A stretch of 64,000 nucleotides of DNA from Gammaproteobacteria bacterium. GTDB taxonomy: Bacteria; Pseudomonadota; Gammaproteobacteria; Nevskiales; Nevskiaceae. The DNA lies in contig JAPLSA010000004.1 in assembly GCA_026398815.1 (NCBI GenBank), forward strand, positions 1-64,000, given 5' to 3'. Positions 54,241 to 61,670 of the stretch are shown one piece after another. Below the pieces are notes generated by a model. The model was given only the letters and a program-made list of their open reading frames with translations. It ran no database searches and was not told where the DNA came from. A program made the translations under genes and the position numbers. Position 1 is the stretch's first letter; the number at the start of each line of letters is the position of its first letter.

Positions 54241-54275
54241 CTCCGAAGGGTTCGAATCCTCTCGAGCGCACCAAA
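54241..54275 (+). other. Right island border: displaced 3' part of tRNA-Arg (attR)
   Basis: CTCCGAAGG, the anticodon-loop sequence of the tRNA, is joined here to GGTTCGAATCC...CGAGCGCACCA. The acceptor CGAGCGC pairs with GCGCTCG of the broken tRNA at 24931, not with the complete tRNA at 25024. It repeats the T-arm/acceptor end at 25076-25102 with one mismatch. Confidence 0.8.
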
Positions 54276-54289
54276 TTCAGGAACTTGAA

Positions 54290-54321
54290 GGCCTGTCGCC
54301 CGAACCGCGACAGGCCTTTTT
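54290..54321 (+). terminator. Original tRNA-Arg terminator
   Basis: A perfect stem GGCCTGTCGC / GCGACAGGCC (7-nt loop) followed by TTTTT. It stands just after the displaced tRNA 3' fragment, where the terminator of the uninterrupted tRNA gene would be. Confidence 0.85.
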
Positions 54322-54432
54322 GCTGTGCGCCGCTGCAAGCCGTGCAAGCGCTGAACCGGCGTCTGCACGATGGCAGACGTTCGTCGCGCGGCCCGGACGC
54401 GAGGTGTTCCGCCTGCCGACCACATTGCAAGG

Positions 54433-54515
54433 TGCATCAGCGCACAGCGGTGCGCATGCAGGGCATCGTCATCGCAGCAACTGCCGTGGTAAAGGTCCGT
54501 TCGAGATAACGGCAG
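54433..54515. repeat. Hairpins upstream of cas1
   Basis: GCGCAC-AGCG-GTGCGC (54440-54455) extended by TGCAT/ATGCA flanks, and CTGCCGT...ACGGCAG with a 21-nt gap (54481-54515). The second uses the same CTGCC/GGCAG arms as the CRISPR repeat stem, though the loop is too long for a repeat. They lie in the cas1 leader; role unknown. Confidence 0.4.
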
Positions 54516-54534
54516 CAGTGCGGCGGAGCTGAAA

Positions 54535-55509
54535 ATGGACTTGCCAGCGTCATCCGATCTGAAATCGATCCTGCATTCCAAGCGGGCCAACATCTACTAC
54601 TTGCAGCACTGTCGGGTGCTCGTCAACGGCGGCCGGGTGGAGTATGTGACCGACGAGGGACGACAGTCCCGCTACTGGAACATTCCGATCGCCAATACGA
54701 CGACGGTGTTGCTCGGTACGGGAACCTCGGTCACCCAGGCCGCCATGCGGGAGTTGGCTAAAGCCGGGGTGCTGGTGGGCTTCTGCGGTGGCGGAGGAAC
54801 GCCGCTGTACTCCGCGAACGAGGTGGATATCGACGTCGCCTGGTTTTCGCCGCAGAGCGAATATCGACCGACGGAGTACTTGCAACGCTGGATGCGATTC
54901 TGGTTCGACGATGCACGGCGGCTGGCTGCTGCCCGGGCGTTCCAGAAAGCGCGGCTGGAGAGGATTGGACAGGCGTGGTCGAGCCGTCCGTTGGTCGAGG
55001 CCGGGTTCGAGGTGGATGTCGATAGTCTCCAGCGCGCGATCCAGGCATCCAAGGCTCATCTGGATGCGGCCCCTGACACCGTCTGCCTGCTGACCGAGGA
55101 AGCCCGCCTGAGCAAGCAGTTGTACCTGTTCGCGGCGCGTGCGAGCCGTTACGGCGAATTCACTCGTGCCAAACGGGGCAGTGGCACCGATCCGGCCAAT
55201 CGCTTCCTCGATCACGGCAACTACCTCGCTTATGGCCTCGCGGCGACCGCCACCTGGGTGCTCGGTCTGCCACACGGCTTGGCGGTCTTGCACGGCAAGA
55301 CCCGCCGGGGCGGGCTGGTGTTCGATGTCGCCGATCTGGTCAAGGATGCGGCGATCCTGCCGCAGGCGTTCCTGTCTGCGGTTCGTGGCGATGACGAGCA
55401 GGAATTCCGTAGCGCCTGCATCGACAGCCTGACGCGCAGCGAATCGCTTGATTTCATGATCGACACGGTCAAGGCCGTGGCGGACGAGATCGGAGCCGAA
55501 CCAGCGTGA
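54535..55509 (+). CDS. cas1: Type I-F CRISPR integrase Cas1
   Basis: 324 aa Cas1f. DLKSILHSKRANIYYLQHCRVLVNGGRVEYVTDEG is the I-F specific N-terminus. The metal-binding triad is Glu in LTEEARLSKQLY, His in GLPHGLAVLHGKTRRGG and Asp in GGLVFDVADLVKD. It integrates new spacers together with the Cas2 domain of the fused Cas2-3. ATG 54535 follows GGAG. The stop overlaps the cas2-3 start as GTGA, so the two are coupled. First cas gene after the island border. Confidence 0.97.
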   Translation: MDLPASSDLKSILHSKRANIYYLQHCRVLVNGGRVEYVTDEGRQSRYWNIPIANTTTVLLGTGTSVTQAAMRELAKAGVLVGFCGGGGTPLYSANEVDIDVAWFSPQSEYRPTEYLQRWMRFWFDDARRLAAARAFQKARLERIGQAWSSRPLVEAGFEVDVDSLQRAIQASKAHLDAAPDTVCLLTEEARLSKQLYLFAARASRYGEFTRAKRGSGTDPANRFLDHGNYLAYGLAATATWVLGLPHGLAVLHGKTRRGGLVFDVADLVKDAAILPQAFLSAVRGDDEQEFRSACIDSLTRSESLDFMIDTVKAVADEIGAEPA

Positions 55510-58500
55510 ACGTGCTGCTGGTCTGCCAGTGCGACAAGCGTGCGTTGGTGGAGTCGCGCCGGATCCTCGACCAGTTCGCCGAGCGGCGCGGCACTCGAAC
55601 CTGGCAGACGCCCATCACCCAGGCCGGGCTCGATACCTTGCGACGGCTGCTGCGCAAGACTGCGCGCAAGAACACGGCGGTGGCCTGCCACTGGCTGCGC
55701 GGTCGTGACCAGAGCGAGTTGCTGTGGATCGTCGGCGATGCCCGGCGATTCAATGCAGAAGGTGCGGTGCCCACCAACACCACGACGCGGGACGTGTTGC
55801 GCAGCCGCGATGAGAACGACTGGCACAGCCTGCGGCTCATCCACCTGCTGGCGGCGCTTGCCGCTCTGCTCCACGACCTCGGCAAGGCCAGCCGGGCGTT
55901 CCAGGAACGACTGGCCGGCAAACGCGTGGAGCGCAACGAGTACCGGCACGAATGGACTTCGTTGCGCCTGTTCCAGGCCTTTGTCGGCCCCGATGCGACG
56001 GATGAAGGCTGGCTCAAGCGGCTGATCGAACCTTCCGCCGACGATGACCGGACCTGGACCGAACGTCTGCAGTGCGATGGTCTGGACGCGGTTGTCGACA
56101 AGCCGCTGGCCAGCCTGCCGCCGCTGGCCCGAGTCGTGGCCTGGCTGGTGGTCACGCACCATCGGTTGCCCGTGAAGCCAGCAAGCGATTCCACCGGCAA
56201 GGCGTTGTGGCTCGGTGCGCGTGATGCCAGCTTCCGGGCCGGCCAGCTCGACGACCTGCTACGCAAGATCGCAGCGGACTGGAATGAGCGGCCTGCGGGC
56301 GACGACCGCAAGCGGGTCGAGGCCTACTGGCATTTTCCGAAGGGCTTGCCGGTGACCTCGGCACCGTGGCGCAAGCGTGCCGCCCGGGTGGCCCAGCGAC
56401 TGCTGCCGCTGGCCAGCCGAGCGGACACCGAAAACTGGCTCGACGATCCGTATCTCATGCACCTGTCGCGCCTGAGCTTGATGCTCGCAGATCATCACTA
56501 CTCCGGGCTGACCGCGCCGGCGGAACGCGAGAAGGGCGAAGAGGGCCACGCGTTGTACGCCAATACCGATCGCAGCACGGGCCAGTACAACCAGCCGCTG
56601 GATGAACACCTGATCGGCGTCGAGAAGCATGCCGGCATCGTCGTCCATGCCTTGCCGGGCTTCGAGCGCGAGTTGCCGCGCCTGGCGCGGCACAAGGGCC
56701 TGCGCAAGCGGAGCCTGGACGAGCGCTTCCGCTGGCAGGATCGTGCCAGCGACACCGCCGCAGCGATTCGAGAACGCGCCGCCCGGCAGGGCGCATTCAT
56801 CGTCAACATGGCCTCCACCGGTTGCGGCAAGACCCTGGCCAATGCCCGGATCATGTACGCGCTCGCCGACCCGGACCACGGCCTGCGCTGCGCCTTCGCG
56901 CTCGGTCTGCGCACCCTGACCCTGCAGACCGGTCAGGCCTTTCGGGCGCTGCTGCAAGCCTCCGACGACGAGCTGGCGATTCGCGTCGGTGGTGCTGCAG
57001 GGCGCGAACTGTTCGAGCATTTCGAGTCCCTGGCCGAACGTTCCGGCTCGGCTTCGTCCCAGGCCCTGCTGCCGGAGGACGGCCGGGTGCTCTATGAGGG
57101 CAACCTCGACCAGCCGCTACTGCAGCGGGCGATGAAGGACCCGCAGGTCCGCGCGCTGCTGGCGGCGCCGATGCTGGTTTGTACCGTCGACCATCTGGTG
57201 CCGGCCACCGAGAGTACGCGCGGCGGCCGGCAGATCGCGCCGATGCTGCGGTTGATGAGCAGCGATCTGGTGCTCGACGAGCTGGATGATTTCGATCTCG
57301 ACGACCTGCCGGCGCTGACCCGTCTGGTCTACTGGTCCGGCCTGCTGGGCACGCGGGTGCTGGTGTCCTCGGCAACGTTGCCACCGTCACTGGTCAAGGG
57401 CATGTACGAGGCCTATCGCGCCGGGCGCGCGATCTACCAGCGGCATCGCGGCGAACCGTACGGCGCGCCGGTCGACATCTGCTGCGCCTGGTTCGACGAA
57501 TTTCACCAGCAGGCGCAGGACTGCGCCGATGACGCCGCATTCGAAGCGGCTCACCTCGCGTTCGCGGAGAAGCGTCATGCCCGCCTGGGGCAGGATCTTG
57601 TCCGTCGTCGCGCGCGACTGGAAGCGCTCGACCTGGCTGGCCTGAAGAAGGAAGCGATGCGCGAGCAGCTGGCGCTGAAGGCGCGCGACGCCGCGCTGGC
57701 GCTGCACGTCGCGCATCACACAGTCGATCCGGGGAGTGGCAAACGGGTCAGCTTCGGACTGATCCGCATGGCCAACATCGGGCCGCTGGTCGACGCGGCG
57801 CTGGCGCTGTTCCGGCTCGGCGTGCCGGTCGGCTTTCGTGTTCATCTGTGCGTCTACCACGCGCAGTTCCCGCTGCTGATGCGCTCGGCGATCGAGCGTC
57901 GGCTGGACCGGACGCTCGATCGCCGACAGCCCGACGCCGTGTTTTCGCTGCCGGACATCCGGGCCCGGCTCGAAGCCTCGGTGGAAGCCGACCAGCTGTT
58001 CGTCGTGCTTGGCTCGCCGGTGACGGAAGTCGGGCGCGATCACGACTACGACTGGGCCGTGGTCGAGCCCTCGTCGATGCGCTCGCTGATCCAGCTGGCC
58101 GGCCGCGTGCGACGGCACCGGCCATCCGCGTGCGAGACCCCGAACATCGTGATCTTCGACCACAACCTGAAGTGCTTCGAAAAGCCGGGCCAGGCGGCGT
58201 ACTGCCAGCCCGGGTTCGAAGGCGACGGACCGTTTCGGCTCGGCACGCACAGTCTGCAAGCCCTGCTGCGTGCGGATGAGCGCGAGGTCATCGATGCCCG
58301 GCCCCGGATCGTCGAGCGACCTGCAGCCGAGCGCACCCGTGACAACGCGAAGCTGGTGGATCTCGAACACGAACGTCTGCGCAGCATGATGAAAGCGCAG
58401 CAGGCCCCGCTCAACGCCAGCAGCTTCTGGGCGCGGCCGTTGCTGCACCTGACCGGCGTCGCCGCGCAGCAGCAAACGTTCCGTCAGCAGAGTGTTCCGC

Positions 58501-58820
58501 AGGTTGAAGTGCGCCTGCTGCCGAACGACGATGAGGACGACTGCCTGCTGCATCGGCTGCACGAAGAGAAGGACCGGCGCGATGACCTCTGGGTCGAGGT
58601 CGATAGCTCGCTGCTTCACCGGATTGCTGACGAAGCAGTCCGCGGTGTCGGCATCGATGCTTGGGCCGCAACCGACTATCGCGCGGAGCTGGCGCAACTG
58701 GCTGAAGCGATGGAAATGCCACTACGCGCCTGTGCCGAACGATATGGCGGCGTGACACTGCCCAAGTCCGATCAAGGCTGGTGGTTTCATCCGGCGCTGG
58801 GGTTCTCGCGGAAGAAGTGA
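55506..58820 (+). CDS. cas3: Type I-F Cas2-Cas3 fusion nuclease-helicase
   Basis: 1104 aa, characteristic size of I-F Cas2-3. The N-terminal ~95 residues are the Cas2-like domain (NVLLVCQCDKRALVESRRILDQF). The HD nuclease has LLHDLGKASRAF and VTHHRLP. The SF2 helicase has Walker A STGCGKTLANARI (about residue 437), DELDDFDLDD (about 590), SAT in LVSSATLPP and the C-terminal QLAGRVRRHRP. It is recruited by the Csy complex to degrade target DNA and also works with Cas1 in adaptation. GTG start overlapping cas1. Confidence 0.97.
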   Translation: MNVLLVCQCDKRALVESRRILDQFAERRGTRTWQTPITQAGLDTLRRLLRKTARKNTAVACHWLRGRDQSELLWIVGDARRFNAEGAVPTNTTTRDVLRSRDENDWHSLRLIHLLAALAALLHDLGKASRAFQERLAGKRVERNEYRHEWTSLRLFQAFVGPDATDEGWLKRLIEPSADDDRTWTERLQCDGLDAVVDKPLASLPPLARVVAWLVVTHHRLPVKPASDSTGKALWLGARDASFRAGQLDDLLRKIAADWNERPAGDDRKRVEAYWHFPKGLPVTSAPWRKRAARVAQRLLPLASRADTENWLDDPYLMHLSRLSLMLADHHYSGLTAPAEREKGEEGHALYANTDRSTGQYNQPLDEHLIGVEKHAGIVVHALPGFERELPRLARHKGLRKRSLDERFRWQDRASDTAAAIRERAARQGAFIVNMASTGCGKTLANARIMYALADPDHGLRCAFALGLRTLTLQTGQAFRALLQASDDELAIRVGGAAGRELFEHFESLAERSGSASSQALLPEDGRVLYEGNLDQPLLQRAMKDPQVRALLAAPMLVCTVDHLVPATESTRGGRQIAPMLRLMSSDLVLDELDDFDLDDLPALTRLVYWSGLLGTRVLVSSATLPPSLVKGMYEAYRAGRAIYQRHRGEPYGAPVDICCAWFDEFHQQAQDCADDAAFEAAHLAFAEKRHARLGQDLVRRRARLEALDLAGLKKEAMREQLALKARDAALALHVAHHTVDPGSGKRVSFGLIRMANIGPLVDAALALFRLGVPVGFRVHLCVYHAQFPLLMRSAIERRLDRTLDRRQPDAVFSLPDIRARLEASVEADQLFVVLGSPVTEVGRDHDYDWAVVEPSSMRSLIQLAGRVRRHRPSACETPNIVIFDHNLKCFEKPGQAAYCQPGFEGDGPFRLGTHSLQALLRADEREVIDARPRIVERPAAERTRDNAKLVDLEHERLRSMMKAQQAPLNASSFWARPLLHLTGVAAQQQTFRQQSVPQVEVRLLPNDDEDDCLLHRLHEEKDRRDDLWVEVDSSLLHRIADEAVRGVGIDAWAATDYRAELAQLAEAMEMPLRACAERYGGVTLPKSDQGWWFHPALGFSRKK

Positions 58821-58878
58821 GTGGCCGTTGCTATGGCGAACCTGCGGTCGGGGATGTGACGACCGCCGGCCTGCCAAG

Positions 58879-58958
58879 CCGCGTTGCTGCCTTTTCGGCA
58901 GTGGAAAGTCACTTTGGCCACCAGCAACTACTTCTGAGCTGCCTATGCGGCAGTGGTT
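58879..58958 (-). ncRNA. Candidate Cas-regulating RNA (CreR-like mini-CRISPR)
   Basis: Read leftward, 58958-58931 is a degenerate I-F repeat (23 of 28 positions identical to the array repeat, differing at positions 1, 2, 3, 13 and 28) with stem CTGCC/GGCAG and the handle CTCAGAAG intact. A 24-nt spacer follows at 58930-58907. Then a second, more eroded repeat at 58906-58879 keeps CACTGCC-GAAAA-GGCAGC. Both loops keep G and A at the ends. Cas6f could cut both to give a short crRNA. The spacer matches a site at 59077-59100 at 19 of 24 positions. I cannot identify its promoter with certainty. Known CreR RNAs autorepress cas operons; a type I-F case is inferred here from sequence. Confidence 0.75.
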
Positions 58959-58991
58959 GTTCTGCGACGGTCCAGCGATCAAGCCGCCCGC

Positions 58992-59032
58992 CCTCCGGCG
59001 CCGTCTATGACGCAGAGGCTAGGCGACGGAGG
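58992..59032. repeat. GC-rich hairpin between cas2-3 and the csy promoter
   Basis: CCTCCGGCGCC (58992-59002) pairs with GGCGACGGAGG (59022-59032) at 10 of 11 positions. It may end cas1-cas2-3 transcripts or lie in the 5' part of the leftward CreR-like transcript. No T-run follows. Confidence 0.4.
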
Positions 59033-59076
59033 TTGCCAAAAGATTCTTCGGGGTGTACCGTCTTGGTGCTGAATTC

Positions 59077-59112
59077 TGTCACTTTGACTAACAGTAACTA
59101 GGTTAAAAATCT
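59077..59112 (+). promoter_or_regulatory. csy operon promoter overlapped by the CreR-like target site
   Basis: TTGACT at 59084-59089 is a good -35; an A/T-rich stretch (59103-59112) is the likely -10 region, though weak. The minus strand of 59077-59100 is the protospacer: TAGTTACTG at its start, AAAGTGAC near its end, with CC immediately 5' (GG at 59101-59102 on plus). That is the I-F PAM. The mismatches to the spacer are at positions 6, 10, 12, 14 and 24. Binding of a Csy complex here would cover the -35 and the spacer of the promoter. Confidence 0.7.
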
Positions 59113-59118
59113 TAAAAC

Positions 59119-59148
59119 CTCCCGGCAAGACGGACATCTCGCCGGGAG
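59119..59148. repeat. Hairpin 1 in the csy 5' leader
   Basis: CTCCCGGC / GCCGGGAG, 8-bp arms. On the minus strand it is followed by GTTTTAAGATTTTT, so it resembles a terminator for leftward transcription; on the plus strand it sits right after the presumed transcription start of csy1. Confidence 0.5.
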
Positions 59149-59271
59149 ACGCAACGTCGAGCTTGTGAGGCCGACCCCTAACCCCGAGGGACTGTCGCGG
59201 GATGGAGGATAGAGATATGGCTGGCCGCCATATGACGAGAAGATAAGGATCGTCACCGGTGCTTTTGTCAT

Positions 59272-59299
59272 ATCCCTGGAGCAACGTTGCTCCAGGGAT
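59272..59299. promoter_or_regulatory. 28-bp perfect palindrome upstream of csy1
   Basis: ATCCCTGGAGCAAC immediately followed by its reverse complement, 14-bp arms and no spacer, 40 bp before the csy1 start. A second inverted repeat GTTTCA/TGAAAC lies at 59308-59327 next to the ribosome binding site. There is no T-run, so a dimeric-protein operator or an RNA hairpin affecting translation is more likely than a terminator. Confidence 0.6.
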
Positions 59300-59339
59300 T
59301 CTAAGCAGTTTCATGTGTGTCTGAAACGGAGTTCCTATC

Positions 59340-60689
59340 ATGAACAATATGATCGGGGACCGTCGCTCAGCTTTCTACTCGGCTATCCAGCGTTTTCTGC
59401 AAGAACGCCGCGACGCCAAGCTCGAGAAGCTGACGCCTGACGATCCCAAGCGCGATGAACTGATCGCGCAATTCATCCCTGAAACCTGGCTCGACGATGC
59501 CGCCCGGCGTGTCGGCCAGATCCAGGCGGTGACCCACTCGCTGAAAGCCATCCATCCGGACGCACGCGGCACCAGCTTGTATCGGCCACCCGATCAGTTG
59601 CCGGCTTTGGACGAAATCGGCAGCCACTCGCTGGGGTCGGATTTCGCCGGCGATGTGGTCGGCAACGCTGCGGCGCTCGACGTCTACAAGTTCCTGCGCG
59701 TGACGGTCGATGGCCGCAGCCTGCTGGACTGGATGCTGGCCGGTGATGCCGATCTGAAAGCAGCGATGAGCCCGAAGCCAGCGCTGGCCGAGGGCTGGAT
59801 CGAGGCATTCATTGGCCTGGTCCAGCCGCGCGGTGTCGCGGCCTCCCACACGCGGGCCAAGCAACTGTTCTGGCTGACCGGCAGCGATGCGGCCGACGAT
59901 GCGGATTACCACCTCCTGGCGCCGCTGTATGCCAGCTCATTGGCGCAAGCGGTCTACTTCAGCATCCAGGAAAGCCGGTTCAGCGAAGCCGCCAAGACGG
60001 CCCGCCAGGCCAAACGCGAGCAGCGCCAGCACGATAGTGGCTACGCCGACTACCCGAACCTTGCCATCCAGAAGCTCGGCGGCACCAAGCCGCAGAACAT
60101 CAGCCAGCTGAACAGCGAGCGGCGCGGCGACAACTACCTGTTGGCGTCCTTGCCACCGCACTGGAAGTCGGAGCCGGTCAAGGCTCCGTTCGGGATCGAA
60201 TCGGTATTTCCTCTTTTTGCCCGGCGCAAACTCGTGCGGCAGTCGGTGCGGGCCTTGAAGCGCTTCCTCGAAAGCGATCCCGATCCGACGATGGAAACCC
60301 GCGATCGCGTCGAGGACTTGCTGACCGAGATCATCGACGAACTGGTGGGCTTCGCCGCCGAGCTTCATCAAGCGTTGGAACCGGGCTGGAGCGCCGACCA
60401 TCGCTGCGAGCTGACGGAGGAAGAACAGCTCTGGCTCGATCCCGATCGCGCCGAAACCGATACTGTTTTCGCTGCTGACTGGCAACGGATGGAGTGGCCT
60501 GCTCGGCTGGGCGAGCGCTTCGGCAATTGGCTGAACGGTGCGCTGGAAGGGAAATTGCCGGTCGGCAGCATCGAACAACGGCATTGGGCGAAGGAACTGC
60601 TGCTCGATGCGCAATGGGCGGGCAAGCTTTACGAGCAGCGAACCCGGCTGGGGGCGCCGCACTACATCCCGACGCGAGGTGCGTCGTGA
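59340..60689 (+). CDS. csy1: Csy1 / Cas8f, large subunit of the type I-F surveillance complex
   Basis: 449 aa, normal Cas8f length. It binds the PAM and the crRNA 5' handle together with Csy2. Recognisable features: AIQRFLQERRDAKLEKL at the N-terminus, RGTSLYRPPDQLPALDEIGSHSLG, YADYPNLAIQKLGGTKPQNISQLNSERRG and LLLDAQWAGKLYEQRTRLGAPHYIP near the C-terminus. The start ATG 59340 follows GGAGTTCCTATC. The long structured leader upstream is unusual. The stop overlaps csy2 as GTGA. Confidence 0.96.
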   Translation: MNNMIGDRRSAFYSAIQRFLQERRDAKLEKLTPDDPKRDELIAQFIPETWLDDAARRVGQIQAVTHSLKAIHPDARGTSLYRPPDQLPALDEIGSHSLGSDFAGDVVGNAAALDVYKFLRVTVDGRSLLDWMLAGDADLKAAMSPKPALAEGWIEAFIGLVQPRGVAASHTRAKQLFWLTGSDAADDADYHLLAPLYASSLAQAVYFSIQESRFSEAAKTARQAKREQRQHDSGYADYPNLAIQKLGGTKPQNISQLNSERRGDNYLLASLPPHWKSEPVKAPFGIESVFPLFARRKLVRQSVRALKRFLESDPDPTMETRDRVEDLLTEIIDELVGFAAELHQALEPGWSADHRCELTEEEQLWLDPDRAETDTVFAADWQRMEWPARLGERFGNWLNGALEGKLPVGSIEQRHWAKELLLDAQWAGKLYEQRTRLGAPHYIPTRGAS

Positions 60690-61654
60690 GCCGGCTTCCC
60701 GACAGCAGCGGCCTGCTGATCCTGCCGCACCTGCGTATCCAGAACGCCAACGCGATCTCCAGCCCGCTTACCCACGGCTTCCCGGCGATGTCCGCGTTCG
60801 TCGGCCTGATGTGGGCCTTGCAGCGCAAATTGACACCGGTACTCGGGCCCAGGCTGCGTCTGAGCAGTGTCGGCGTGATCTGCCATGACCATGACGAGCA
60901 GGTGACAGAAGACGGTTACACGCGCGCATTTCGCCTGACGCGCAATCCGGTCGACAAGGACGGCAGCACGGCGGCGATCGTCGAGGAAGGCCGTATCCAT
61001 CTCGATATCACGCTGGTGTTCGGCGTCGACGGCGGCCTCGTCGACCAGGGTGACGCCGAGCGCGCCGGCGTCGCCAGGCAGATCGCTGACATCCTGTCGC
61101 AGATGCGGGTGGCCGGCGGCACGGTGCTGCCAGCGGCACGGACGGGGCGTTGGTCACAGCCCGAGCTGTTGCCGATCCCGGAAGACCCGTCCGATCGCGG
61201 TCCATGGTTTCGAGCGCTGCGTCGCCGTTGGCTGCCCGGTTTTGCACTGGTCAGTCGCGACGATCTGCTGGCAGACGCGGTGGCCGGCAGCACCACGCCG
61301 GACGGCGCAATCGAAGCCTGGCTGAAGTTGTCACGCCTGAACTGGTCGCCACCAGCCGAAGCGGACCCGAAGTCCGGCCGGCACGAATGGCAGCACGACC
61401 GCACACGCGGCTGGATCGTGCCGATCCCGGTCGGCTACGGCGTGCTCGCCGAGCATCCGGCGGACGCCGTCGCCAACGCCCGTGACCCGACCGTGCCGTT
61501 CCGCTTCGTTGAAAGTCTGTATTCGATCGGCCAGTGGATCGGCCCGCACCGCCTGCAGTCCTGGCACGAGCTGCTCTGGTACCCCGAACACGATCCTGCA
61601 TCCGGCCTTTACCGCGTACGCAACGGCTACGCCGTCGCCACTTCCTTCAACTGA
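60686..61654 (+). CDS. csy2: Csy2 / Cas5f
   Basis: 322 aa from GTG 60686 (SRLPDSSGLLILPHLRIQNANAISSPLTHGFPAM). It caps the crRNA 5' handle beside Csy1. The IQNANAISSPLTHGFPA block is diagnostic of Cas5f. The C-terminus VPFRFVESLYSIGQWIGPHRLQSWHELLW is also conserved. The start lies within the csy1 stop, and longer upstream frames are shadows of csy1. Confidence 0.96.
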   Translation: MSRLPDSSGLLILPHLRIQNANAISSPLTHGFPAMSAFVGLMWALQRKLTPVLGPRLRLSSVGVICHDHDEQVTEDGYTRAFRLTRNPVDKDGSTAAIVEEGRIHLDITLVFGVDGGLVDQGDAERAGVARQIADILSQMRVAGGTVLPAARTGRWSQPELLPIPEDPSDRGPWFRALRRRWLPGFALVSRDDLLADAVAGSTTPDGAIEAWLKLSRLNWSPPAEADPKSGRHEWQHDRTRGWIVPIPVGYGVLAEHPADAVANARDPTVPFRFVESLYSIGQWIGPHRLQSWHELLWYPEHDPASGLYRVRNGYAVATSFN

Positions 61655-61670
61655 ATTCTGGAGTCATTCC

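Noticed and set aside
59272-59299. Palindrome before csy1 as a rho-independent terminator
   Set aside because: No T-run follows on either strand and it lies in the leader of an operon that must be transcribed through.
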